From positions 23,336,513-23,400,512 of the forward strand of contig CM034547.1 of the NCBI GenBank assembly GCA_020055645.1: a stretch of DNA of 64,000 nt. The letters run 5' to 3'. Both the position numbers and the translations under genes were made by a program. The DNA comes from Tomocerus qinae. Its lineage: Eukaryota; Arthropoda; Collembola; Entomobryomorpha; Tomoceridae. Positions 12,701 to 24,393 of the stretch are shown piece by piece. The notes below the pieces were generated by a model that saw only the letters and a list, made by a program, of their open reading frames with translations, made no database searches and had not been told where the DNA came from. Numbering within the stretch: position 1 is the stretch's first letter; the number at the start of each line of letters is the position of its first letter.

Positions 12701-14457
12701 ACAATTTAAGTACGTCCTTACGGACCAAACCAACAATAAATAGTAACTGAGAAAATACTAGCCTTAATATACATTTTCGGACATAATACATCTACTCTTT
12801 GCCAGTAAGAGGTTGTAAATGTGGTTTGATATAGTTTGTAGTTTGAACCACAGCAAACTATTAATGGTGAAATAAGTATATTGTAGTTTGTCTAAAGTAG
12901 TCTCTTGTTGCATTTAATAGGAAAAAGTTTAATTCTGATCCGAATTTCGATCAGGCCAAACATAATAACTTTTGCAGAAGCACGTAGTAATAGTGTCTAT
13001 AATTATATAGTAGATTTTGTAACTATATCCGTAAATTTTCCCCTTTGAAACTGACCAAAGAGTTTTCTCACGACAGTTCAGTTCAGTCACGTAGTCAATT
13101 GAATAATTAATAGAACTAATTCTTGGCTATATTTAGTGAAGCATTGAAACTCTTACCTTTCCCAGAGGAAGAATCCATTGTCATTAATTGTGGGGAAGAT
13201 TTTCGCAGGATTTCCCTGTTGACAAATTCAAAGACATATTTCAGCCATTATCTTATCGCGTGTCATGCCTTGCCTTTGCAAGCAATCCCAATACTGATAT
13301 CCTTACACTCAACAGCCTCAGCCCTCCACTGTTCACAGACTCAAAGGAGAGCCGAGCGATCTCGAATGAGTTAAGCAAACCAAGTTGGGGAAAACAGTAG
13401 TACTCGACGGAGACATATGTCTGAATGTACTAAAACATGCTTCGATTCTACAGACATTCATTCCAAGTTGTATAAGTTGACTTTGTGTAGGTATATATGC
13501 AATTTATGTAATGTCACTTCCCTTGCTAAATGTACGTCTGTACTTAGGTATCTCTGTAAATGCTCCAGTGAAAACTAAATGATACTATGAAAACCATCAA
13601 GTGAGTACTGAAATATATGAATAAGACTCACACAGCGATACGCAACTGCACGACAAACCGAGTACAATCTTTTGCCTCTATTACTCTTCTTACGTATCAT
13701 GACAATGACAACATTCACTTGGGAATTGCCTACTTTCAAATGAGATGCAAGAGAGAAGAGCTTCTGAAACTGTCACAGAACAGGAGACTTACTTTACTCT
13801 ACCTACACGACAAGAAGGCATACGAATTCTGTAGAATCTAGAAAATTACATGAATAAGAATACCAAGAAGACAAATACCTTCCACTGGTAAATACTACAA
13901 ACTATGAAACCCTTTAAAGTAGGAAGGAAGAGATGAGAACCTTTTAAAGATATATACACTTAGGTTGTATAACCAATTGTAAAAGATTCACCTCAAGAAC
14001 AATATCACAGACGTATACCTAAATAATCCTAGACTTACCACCTACCTATGCATAGTAGAAATATTATGTAACAGTTGTTGGTATGAGTATTTACAGGGTG
14101 CAACTGTAATGCATATAGTACTACCTATGGAGGTTTGCATTGTTTTTTACGCTCCAGTCGTCCAAAAAAGAAAAGAGAATTTTAACTTGAAGACTAAAGG
14201 CTAAAAAGCCCACATAGACATTCTAAAGAGCTTAGCATGCTGTTTGATCTTACATGAATAAAGGAAAGTTTTAAACAAAATGAGAATTCTCATTTCCATG
14301 ACGGAGTTTAACGAACCTTTTGAAATGACTGGAGCTTCTCGGTGTTCTCGTAGAGCTTGTCAACCGGCCAAAGCTCTACGGGTAAATTGAGCTGCTTGAA
14401 ACACATGAGGACTGCTCGTGATGGGGCATTCCCGGGCATGAAGTACAACTCGATCAT
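9555..14457 (-). CDS. Glutathione S-transferase, delta/epsilon-like, N-terminal half in three exons (partial gene)
   Basis: Cytosolic GSTs join glutathione to electrophiles and act in detoxification. Joining 14457-14317, 13215-13157 and 9708-9555 gives an uninterrupted 118-residue frame. Residues 1-80 fit the thioredoxin-like glutathione domain: an opening beta strand with the loop PGNAPSRAV (8-16), the turn before the cis-proline (NPAKIFPT, cis-Pro at 55), and the WESRAI signature (65-70). Residues 93-118 (AEKRALIDRLLYFD onward) fit helix 4 of the all-helical domain. Family members are about 200-220 residues, so about 100 C-terminal residues are missing, probably beyond the left edge. Odd points: the usual catalytic Ser is Asn10, and the two glutathione-binding His positions hold other residues. 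All three introns have GT-AG borders, with phases 0, 2 and 0. Delta/epsilon is my best class by eye; a related arthropod-specific class is possible. No neighbouring gene is recognised. Confidence 0.92.
9709..13156 (-). other. GST intron 2
   Basis: This 3,448-bp phase-2 intron has donor GTAAGA and acceptor TTCCAG. It contains a GC-richer patch at about 11020-11270 with a 74-codon open stretch on the plus strand that resembles nothing I know, and CTAGTA-rich DNA at 12590-12660. No exon or mobile element is recognised within it. Confidence 0.8.
13157..13215 (-). CDS. GST exon 2: cis-proline loop and WE(S) motif
   Basis: This 59-nt exon is too short to stand out as an open frame. It lies between the acceptor TTTGTCAACAG and the donor AG|GTAAGA. 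It reads GNPAKIFPTINDNGFFLWE plus two bases (AG) that make a Ser codon with the first base of the next exon. The pattern NP-x-x-x-x-PT-x-x-(N/D)-x-GF-x-LWES is the classic stretch of delta/epsilon GSTs, where the Pro before Thr is the cis-Pro contacting glutathione. The usual His of NPQH is Lys52 here. The Glu-Ser pair (66-67) that binds the gamma-glutamyl end is kept across the splice junction. Confidence 0.92.
13216..14316 (-). other. GST intron 1
   Basis: This 1,101-bp phase-0 intron begins GTTCGT and ends CAACAG on the minus strand. It is AT-rich. No transposon or RNA gene was recognised inside it. Open frames on the plus strand over 13123-13400 are shadows across exon 2. Confidence 0.8.
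14317..14457 (-). CDS. GST exon 1 (coding): start codon and first half of the glutathione-binding domain
   Basis: This exon gives 47 codons, from ATG at 14457 to a Lys codon at 14317. The ATG follows directly on TTTTGATTGCAG, a good acceptor, so a non-coding 5' exon probably lies at higher coordinates. I chose this Met because the motif PGNAPSRAV then starts at residue 8, as in delta-class GSTs, where the equivalent PGSAPCR loop starts at residue 7 or 8. The donor is AAG|GTTCGT. The stretch ELWPVDKLYENTEKLQSF is more divergent than the rest and covers the region that normally contributes a glutathione-binding His; none is present. Base composition is visibly richer in G and C than its flanks, as expected of an exon in this AT-rich DNA. 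Confidence 0.92.
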
Positions 14458-17400
14458 CTGCAATCAAAACCACAAAAACCACAAGGCCACATTCAATATG
14501 AAAATTTTCCAGGCACATTTTCACAAATTTTCCTACCCTTCTCTCTTTCACCGTTATTCTGACCACGAAACTTCAGCAACTTGTTCATAACGTCTAACTC
14601 TAGTGTACATAGTTTAGACATGACTACGCTTCGCGTCTGGTTTGACGTGAAATCTAAAGTGTTGCTCAAAATCAGTCAGCAGAAAGGGAATATGTATGCA
14701 GATGTATTTACAGTTTGGAGTAGGTATTTATTATTAAGTGTCGTTTCCATTCCCTCTTCTAGCTAGGAAAATGAAAACCAAGACTGTCACACTGTGTCAC
14801 AAAATGTATGTATTCCATTCATCAACTGCAAAACTTAAGTGTAACTACTCAGTCACTCAGCGACATCCTTCTCTTTGCTATTTCATACGTATACACTGAT
14901 ATATACAAAGTAGCCACTCGCATTCCTAGCTTAGCATAGTCACAATTGTAAGTAACAACGTTCTGTTAAGTTATTTCACGAGAGGACAAAATATTTACTT
15001 AGAGTACAATGATATGTCAAATTGTGTTAAAACACAATACAATGAAAATGCAAGTTGTTGTAGGAGGAGGAGGCGAAACCACAGCACAATACACTGCATG
15101 TAGTACAAATAACAAATACGCCCGAGAAATGCAAAGTATAAAAAACTGGGGAACACGAAACGGAGAGACAAGCCAAGGCAAGTCGAGTCAAAGAAAGAAA
15201 TGCTCGTTTGGTTTGGTGTCTTGTCTTTTTCTATGTTTTCATTTTATTCTCCACCAGGAAAATTTATCACTGGCTCAACTGAACTGAACTCTACTATTAT
15301 TTCTCTCTACCCCAACTGAAAGCTGGGCTATACCCTAATGTGTACTACAGACAAGCAGACGCGTCAGAAATGAACTGAACCGAACTGTAGCTGTACTTGT
15401 AACTTTTGTATGCAATAATACCATCACCATTTGTAAGCATTATACAGGCCTAGGACTCTTCTGTTGTGCTGGCTTATCCCTAAGTTGAAGTTGAATAGGA
15501 GAGAACTCAATGTAGAAGCCTGACTACATTCTACCCATACCTTCGTAAACTTACTTTATTTTCCGTTGCTTGCTTTCTCCTTCCATTACCCCTCTATATA
15601 GCTCTTCCTTTCTCTATTCTTTCTCCCAGACTTGTCAGGGTTACCTTTTACTTTTATTTCCTTTAACAACCTTATGTTATGCATTAGATTACAAGATAGC
15701 GCAGTCAACTTTTCCATGACTTGATAAAGTAGCTACTACTACCTCCAGATATACTTTACACAAAAACACTTTAGGGTTATTTGGTTATACTAAATATAGA
15801 ACATTCGTCTACTAGAGTAAATACTACATAAAATGAACATATAGGCTCCAACACAAACGAACGCAATTTCTTATCGATGGCTAAAGCTCACGACTTTGCA
15901 AATGGTACATTCAATGTATAGATAAGTGTAACAATACCATAGGTGAGTTTGCAAGAAAACCTAAATACAAATATCTCTGCTAACGTGTAGTATGCATGTA
16001 AAACATAAAAAAGTGGATGTAGGAGTACATTATTATATGCTTTAGCCTTCCATTTGATGTTATGCTGCCTAACGTAAAGTATAATACATAACTGACGTAA
16101 GAATACTAGTGTTGCTTAGAATACTAGAATAGAATACGTACACAATCGATAATCCGATAAATCTTGATCATCAACAGGCTTTCACATTCACTTCTAACCA
16201 TGGGAAAAGTAAACGAATCTATTTTGCCAGTATTTTTACATTTACTTAGACAATTTATAATATTGTAGTAGTATAAACTATAGTCTAGTACTCAACTAGA
16301 ACTTTTATAGCAGATTAGTACCATAAAAGAACTACTAATATTATTACCTAGTAAAAGTATACTCTAGTAACTGCACCTATTCACCTATACTAATAACATA
16401 CACCATAATGTCTTTGAAAATTACTTTGTGCTTTCTGTCTGTCTTTCTGTCTGAGAAATGTCGGATTCCACGCTTGTCTAGGCATGATTTTCTTTGCCAG
16501 CCTTAGTTTGGCATGTTGTGTGTGAGTGTGGTGTGCGTTTAGCCAAACGTGTGTAGACATAAAGTCATGTGAGACAATTCCAGGAGCAATCGAAAGGCAA
16601 TTGCATACCATTAGCATTACAGACTCTGTTTTCGTTATATAACAACTTTCCATACAATAGCTGAGCGTTTGGGATATGTGTCTGTACCTGTAAGTTGCGA
16701 AACGTGAGCTGGATAAAATTAGATTGACTTCCAATGGAATTTGGGAATTTCTAAGAGAAAGTAGAGATTCAAGATTGAAGTCAACGGGGAAAAAGGACTG
16801 ACAGCATCTGTGGTGGCTTTACTGAAAGCAAATGGCAAACTTTGAAATTAGAATACAGACGCAGTTAACGTCATGTGCGTTAAGTTAGCATTTCTATCAC
16901 CATTTATAGGTAAAGTCAATCTACTATTGCTACTGTTAAAAGAAATGCTATAAAACCCTTCGAGGAGAAATACACAGAAATAATATAAAATAATAATGTA
17001 TAGCAATAGAATGATAAGTAGGTTCAATTCAAGTATGTACAGTGCATCGTAACCAAAGCAAGTCCACACCTCACATCGTCACATCACATCCGACATCTCA
17101 CAATGCCATCGAATGGCAGAGGGAAAGCTCTTTTCACCAGCACACACATAGTCCTAGTCACATTCGTTCGTTTGCTTTACAATCAGTCAAAGCCAGAGTC
17201 AGGCCACGGCAGCCAAGACCAGAATAAAATAGAGGATAGTAGTATATATGTAATAGGAGTGTTATACCGTGCTGGAATAACGACAGGGACTCAAACTATG
17301 TGTACATACGTAGTCAAGACAGAACATAATAGAATTCCGACCGCTAAAGTTCTCCCAGGTGAGGAAAGGCTGGAAACACACAGAAGAGTATCAAACAGGG

Positions 17401-18772
17401 AATACTTCACTTAACTTATAACATTACAATATCTACAACCAGCTCAGCCGCGTCGAGTCTTTTGCGGTCCTAACAATTCCTTCCATTTTCTATTGTACTG
17501 AACGAGAGAGCTCTAGTTTGCCTTTTTCTAATACTAATAATGTACTTCTTCAACTATTTATACAACGGGTGGGCCCAACCACACACATACATATTCTCTA
17601 TACGCCATTCTTGATTCACTAGTATAATTTGATTGAAAAGAGGTAGACGAAGACATAAAATTTTCCACTTCACTCCATTACTACTAGACTTGCTTTCCTT
17701 TAGTTTGCTCCAATTGGGGAGGAGTGGGCAATTCCAATAGCAAACTCACTGAATCCTACAAACTACATGCTCTGTCAAATATAGCATCATTACTATAAGC
17801 ACTACAACTCCCGATTGAAATGTGACTGAGTGACAGTTTGTCATAGACTTGAGAATCAATGTATAGGAAACACTACGATTATATTGTAATACACAGCAAA
17901 GGTATTGTGCAATTTTCCAAGTGAACAATGATGAAAACTTAGCTCTCTACCTCCTACGTGGCATAATGAAATCCTACATATAAAGAAAATATACTTATGA
18001 AGGGGAGGATTTCCTAGCACAAAAATGTCTGTCATATGATGACGAACAAACATCAGACTGTTATTATCGGGAATATATATATATAAAACTTCCTGACAGA
18101 TACAGTGTCTATATTCTTATGTCTGTTATGAAACAAGTTTGTCATGCAGTTTAAGCCTGTGAAGTGGCTTTTCCAGAATTCATTATATATTAATGATACA
18201 GAGGGAAAAGGAAATCATTTTACTACTTCAAGCCCTTACTCTTCCTTATTTGTCGTCATGTACATACATACGTTATTCATACAGAACACTGCCTCTCCTT
18301 TTTATTTGAAGTAAAATCTAATGATTCCTTGTAGAGGAATACAAATGATGAAAATACATGGTTAAGGCAGGAAGGTACGGACATACTATTATCTAGACCT
18401 ATAAAGATAAGTCTGTGTATTTGCTCATTGCTCCTTTAGCTCCAGGGCTATGCTCACATAACGTTTACGTCATACTTCATCGCTCTTGATTTGCTGATAC
18501 GATCATTACTATCTCCACTCCTGCAATCATCATCTCAACTAAGTTAAACAATTCAGATTGTGTCGTAAAAATGGATTATCTTTTCTTTACTTGTAAAACA
18601 AATACATTACCCCTTCACTCACTAAGCTTGCCTAATAAATGGGTCAGCATGTGAACAGATTTTCACTATATAATAAAATTGATATGATAGTAAATAGAAT
18701 TCAAGATATAAATGACATTAACATTGAAATATTGAAGTATATTTAAGAAAATGTATAATCTGCAGAACTCAC
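14458..18772. other. Stretch upstream of GST exon 1, no gene recognised
   Basis: A non-coding first exon and the promoter of the GST should lie here or further right, because exon 1 opens with an acceptor directly before the ATG. I could not place them. The stretch contains tandem-like pentamer runs (AACTG around 15280-15290, AAGTC-like at 15170-15200) and CTAGTA-rich DNA at 16270-16380. A short (AT)n tract lies at 18073-18085. No transposon was identified. Confidence 0.45.
18073..18085. repeat. Short (AT)n tract
   Basis: ATATATATATATA lies within GGGAATATATATATATAAAA. Confidence 0.85.
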
Positions 18773-19046
18773 TGCCAAATCTTCCATTGTAGTCATAATC
18801 TTTGTGAAAAAACTTGAAAGCAAGAGTGTCGTTTTTCAACAAGGGGGATTTAAAAAATAAAGGCGAATAAAAGAAAAATGAGCGAAATGAGGAGAAATGT
18901 GATCTCGTTGTGTTGGATGATGCATTACAGGTTTCAGTATTCTTTTGGTGTTGCTTGCATGTACAACATTGCATGTAATTTTGACGTAATACACGTCGTG
19001 TTAGAAAAGAAGTGGAATCATCATGATTAATTTTCAAAAGTTTCAA
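18773..19046 (-). CDS. Weak candidate exon, unknown product
   Basis: This sits in the longest open frame of the window (156 codons, 18666-19136, minus). A pyrimidine-rich acceptor (TTTCTCTTTCTC, then GTGTCAG) and a consensus donor (GGCA|GTGAGT) bracket 274 nt of open frame. The frame contains a Cys cluster (CCTCKQHQKNTETC), possible N-glycosylation sites (NASSN, NTT) and the tail HKDYDYNGRFG. I recognise no family. A frame this long is only mildly unexpected in DNA of this composition, and no partner exon was found, so it may be chance. Confidence 0.2.
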
Positions 19047-22000
19047 CTGACACTCTCTTCCATTGAGAAAGAGAAAAGGATTACCTACAGAGGAGATCCA
19101 ATCTCCAGCTAGAGATAAGAGTTTAAGTATATACATTAAGAATATTGGCGAGTGGAGCTGGGTGGGTAAAATGCTTCTGTGTGTTGCGTTTCACGTACCG
19201 TTTCGAAAGCTCATTCAATGTGTTTGAAAAGAAAAGGGAGTGCAACTAAAGTAGTAAGTACGTACTCGAGGTACTGCATAGAGGTAAACGGTGAAAGAGA
19301 GTGATGCTTTACTTGAGCAATTTTATCTGAAATAGTAGCCAAGCTGCTAGTTTCAGTTTGTCTGCTTTATCTTGTTGGTTCTTGGCTTCTTATACTTTAC
19401 ACTCTAAGCTGAGGATCTACTTGGGAATCCTAGTTCGGTGCCTGCTCTGAAGAAAAGTGTATCCTATCTTCAATGTACCTTCTATATATAAACACTCCAT
19501 TCGCTTTCTGTTTTACGTACAGGAAATAGAAATGCAGTCTTCTACATGCACTACTTAATGTTCCATAGTCCAAATACATTCTAAGTGTAGTAACTGCAAG
19601 GGAAATACACTTTCCCTATATAGATATCTAAGGGGAACCATAAATTACGTACATTATTGGGAACAAAAAGTTCTTGTGAATATTTTAGATAGAAACTTCT
19701 ATATTCACCCACCTGTTATTAAAGTGAATGTTCACAAAAGCATTTTATCCATTTCGCGTTCAGTAGCGCTATTCTATATTTATTGAGTTCACCCTAAGTA
19801 TCTTCACAAAAACTTTGTGTAGGTAGATAACCTAACTACCAAACTTTGACCTTCCCGATTGTGGCAACCTAAGCAGCATTCACTGTTTCACCCTGCATGG
19901 ATATTTTTATACTATTCTTACCCTACTATCATTTCTATTAATATTAACTCTTTTATGGTGCCCACCATTTCAGTAACTACTGACTGAGATAGCATAATGT
20001 TTTATCAACTAAAGACATTGTTAAAATTGCAAACTGAAATTAAACAGAAGACTAAATGGACCTATAAAAGTTAGCCGTTATGCTAGTGGGTCAACTACAT
20101 GAAATTACGCCAATCACCCATACATTGCCTAACAATCATTAGAGCACAACTGTTTCAAAATGCATCAGTCACTATCTGTATTCTATTAGTTTTGTCTTAG
20201 AAATTTTTCGAGTCTTGTGTTAATATTTTATGGCATGTATTCAACATCAAAAGAACGAAATACTAATAAAGAACTTATGTACGAGGCGATGTGAAATAAT
20301 AATGCGAAACTGAAATTCAGAGGTAAATTCATGAGATCTGCATCAATATGGATGTAACTGTGTGTGTGTGGGGGAACTGTAGTAGTAGATAAAAACTATT
20401 TTGAGATTCACAATGTATAACCACTATTTCTCCAAAGAACTCCCGTAAGAGTGATGAAACATGACACGACATAAGGAAAGGAAAACTAGCCAATATCGAT
20501 TATTTCCCACCACACTGGATCGAGCTTTGAATAAAAATTCTGTTTGTGAATACAGAAGGGAATTGTGAACTTACCAGGTTATTTTTCTAAATGGAGTTTG
20601 TAGTATTGAAGTCTGACACCGATAAGACAAGACAACTTGTTTGGCCAACACAGTACACTTAACTGAAGGCAAACATGATTTGAGTTTTCGAACGTGAGCC
20701 ACACCACTGCAACTGCAATAATTATATACTTACCATGTAGCACCTTACCCACACCAGAATAATTCAAGTTATAGCTAAATACATGAGAATGAGTGGCGAG
20801 CTTTCAAGTATAAGAGCATGTCGCATCGGCGTTTGTGTCTAGTCTTTGAGAATGTACCTGGTCGAATACGTCAACTCGATAAGTATGATTCAAATTATTA
20901 GGTTTACTCTTTAACTTAATGGGCGAGGGATGTACGTTTCATGTTTACACTCTGCTTTTCTATTTATTTACTATAATTGTACACACTATATACCGTGTCA
21001 CACTGCTGATAAGCGATAAAAATACTCATGCCATTACTCATTTTGCAGTACCTACTTGTAGATCTAAAATACCTGTCCATTCTGTCCCTTACAAGAGGGC
21101 GAGGGGGTTAAGTTACTATATTATTCCTTTCCAATTTGTAAATTCTTTATAGTTTCAAAACAATTGACTCATCTATTTGAATTGATATATGTAAATTAGA
21201 TTTTGATACATTAACTGTTCAAGATGCCTCTAAACAAAACAGAAATACTTGAACAAAAAATTAAAATTGCAAATTGAAGAGATAATTTGTGATTTTTTTT
21301 AGAATTTTTTAAACATCCCTCATACCAGTAATCTAGATGATCTTAATGGTTCCACAAACAGTCTGCAGATCATAAAGGATGGAACAAAAGTTAGGTTTCT
21401 GAAACGGACTGTAATTAAATTAAGTTTATGTAACTGTATTTTACCTATAGGTATCCATTAAAGAGGAGCTGATAGGGAAACGAACTTTTGGAGATATCTA
21501 TCTCTCACAGTAGTTAAGTAGGAGTAAGACTAGGCGAAGAGAACCAAAATGATTCTTTGGTTTTCTTTTGAAACAGAATTCCAACATTGGCCGTCCACCG
21601 TTACAGCAAATGAGAAAGTAGAATCCACAAAAGGTGCCCATTGAACTTTTGTGTTCAGTTCCACTATCTGTTTTTATTGTCTACTCGATGTCAAATAGAA
21701 TAGCCCCGTCTACATCTATAGTCGCAGAAGGATCTCTGTATGCAAAGATAGCGAGCAAAAGACTAAAACAAATCTCATCTGTGAGCAGTCTCAATAATGT
21801 TTTTTCGTTAATGGAAAACTTTTCTTATAATCATAAAATGAAAATAGGTGTATTAACAGAGACAAAAATTAGCCCTCTCCTGTTCGTTCATTACTGTAGC
21901 CATGTAGCTCATGAACAAGCTTGCAACTAGTGAAACGAAAGAATACAAGAAAAATCTTCAATAATTTATCCATACTCATGAGTTAAAATAATTTTTTTAA

Positions 22001-24017
22001 AGGATGATAATATAAGCTTTTATAGATTTACATTGATTGATTTAGTATAGGATACAAATGTAAATATATCCATTGTTCACTTTTTAACATAACTCTGTAC
22101 GTAGTTTGCTGACTAAGGATGTTTGAGATAGAAATGCATTAACTGATGCGAATGATGATTAATAATGCCCATAGGGTATAATTCAGAATGGCTGTGTTAA
22201 CTTAAGATTGACTGAGGTAATACAGAATCTGCAAAGTATGCATTGTATTCTTTTTGTGTGCACACATTCATAAAGCATTTATATGTGGAAGAAGAGGGGA
22301 TATGTTTACAATGTATCGTCTGTGTACACAGTCGTAGACAAAGACAAACACAGGCAGAGCAGAGAAATCTCATAACATAAGTTCATCTTAAATACTAATC
22401 GAATAGAAATCCATAGATAGGAAAGTACATATTTGCTTATGCATACATGTGCCAGTAGATTTTCATTTTTGGATATTGGATTCCACTATGGACGTGCACG
22501 GCCCAAAGATACTATCCAAGGAAACACTAACGACTCTCCCAAGAAGGATTTTCTTTATATATCCACGTCCTTTAGGACCACTACATTAATAATACTGACT
22601 ATATACGTACAAACTAAAATATATCCACTGGTTAGAGACCCATCACAATAGGAAAAATCAGATGGGCATACAAAAAGATAACACAAGGAACAAAACTAAG
22701 CTTTCTGGTCTGTCTCTACAGTATTATACGTGCAATATAGAATAGGAAAGATGCTCTTTTACATCAATGCGTATAAATATCCATATATCCCTAGTCTTTA
22801 CAGAACCTGCAGCATGAAATAGGTACACAAGTATATATTTAGTATCTACTTATAAAGCAACAGCAGATAAATATACAACGATTCACAAAATATGTACATA
22901 TGTTAAGAGCAGGGAAGATCTCCAAAAGACTTTTCTCTCACAACCCTCATTCATTCACTCATTCATTGTCAGTGACGGAGACAGACTAAGCTCCTTCGTT
23001 TATAACTACGCAACTTACGCAAAGGATAGTAGGACTAAAAAACTTGAATGAGATCCTCTTCGTTTCAAATCTTAGCCAAAATAAGCAAAACGAAGGAAAG
23101 TATTGTATATTATAGCATCTTAAACGAGAATTTTCTGTTCTGGTTTATGTATTACATGCAAGTCCTTCCATGTCCTACAGCGAGGGCTGATATATTTATT
23201 ATGCTATCGTGACACTATGTAACGATCTATCTTTATGCTCTACAGTATTGTATCTAAGTATGTAGTACAGATAGAAAGCACAAAAGTAGAATCTGATGGA
23301 AGTCTGATCTTATTTCTGGAGAGGCTATTCAGAATCAAATAGAGCCGAGCTACAACCAGATTGGATTGAGAATTCATCTCAAAGAACGAAGCGAATGGAC
23401 GAAGACTCTACACAAAGAAATGATACTTTTGATTCAACATGAATCTCATATGGGTACACTATTGCGACACGACAGGTACACAAACTCGCAGGCACTACAT
23501 TTTACTTTTATAATATATGACTATACTTACTACTAATATCATATACATAGTTGCTATTTTTCTGTGTATACTGACTCTTCACCCTTATGTATGAAACTGT
23601 CCGTATAAGTAGTTGGAAATACATACATACCCTTCTCATTTCCTAGTTACACTACAGACGGACGGATTCTTTCATTGCACTTGATCTCATATTGACTTGC
23701 CCACCATACAGACATTTGCCACTAGTTCACACACACCCTTCTAGACATACACTCTTCTATTCAGCCTTATTGAATGCTTGGACTAAGTCAGGTACACTTT
23801 TTACATGACTATACCCAAAATGATGATAACTATAGTAGTTGTGCGAGAAAGGGTGAACTAACGCGATAATATCATAAAAATCTTTCTTCGACAGTTTTCA
23901 CTTCGTTCTATCCAATTCTGTTCAGAAATATACACCATGGAAGGTTGGATTTTTTAAAATTGAGTTTACTTTTTTCTTGCAACATGAAAATAATATCTAA
24001 AATATTACCTGCATGTA
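19047..24017. other. Gene-free stretch
   Basis: This is AT-rich DNA without recognised exons. A 98-codon frame at 21634-21930 (plus) starts without a convincing splice context and matches nothing I know. A short GT run lies near 20359-20370. No inverted-repeat element was noticed. Confidence 0.5.
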
Positions 24018-24393
24018 CAGGAGTACCCACTAGTCGTGCACGCATAGTTTGTGTTAATAACTTGAGAACCAGGGCAGCTAGAGACAAATGGTTACCACCG
24101 TTGAAAAGGGGAGATTCCAACTTTAAGATTGGTGTATCATACGTAATGATTGGAATAATATTTCGGGTCAAAAAAATTCATTCATTAAAAAAAATTTTTA
24201 ATACATTGCGGGAGTAGCACATTTTTACAAATAGAATTAATTTTTTTGATCCGAAATATCATTTTAATCATTACGTATGATACACCAATCTTAAAGTTAG
24301 AATTTCTTCTTTCCAACAGTGGTAACCATTTATCTCTAGCTGCACTGGTTCTCAAGTTCTCAACTAGGCGTGCACGACTAGTGGGTCACCCTG
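24018..24393. mobile_element. Palindromic MITE with TA target duplication (Tc1/mariner-like)
   Basis: The right terminus, read inward, is CAGGGTGACCCACTAGTCGT. The left is CAGGAGTACCCACTAGTCGT. Each is flanked by TA (24016-24017 and 24394-24395). Arms of about 160 bp (24018-24178 and 24237-24393) remain reverse complementary throughout, for example CTTTAAGATTGGTGTATCAT on the left and its complement on the right. The loop of about 58 bp is AT-rich. There is no coding capacity; the open frames across 23908-24217 on both strands are arm sequence. The CAGGGTG end and TA duplication are typical of non-autonomous Tc1/mariner elements; assignment to a named family needs a library search. Divergence between arms (roughly one in ten or less by eye) suggests moderate age. 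Confidence 0.9.

Noticed and set aside
14094..14110. ACAGGGTGCAACTG, considered as a mariner-type MITE end
   Set aside because: No inverted counterpart was found within about 1 kb.
23908..24217. Overlapping open frames on both strands
   Set aside because: They are arm sequence of the palindromic MITE at 24018-24393.
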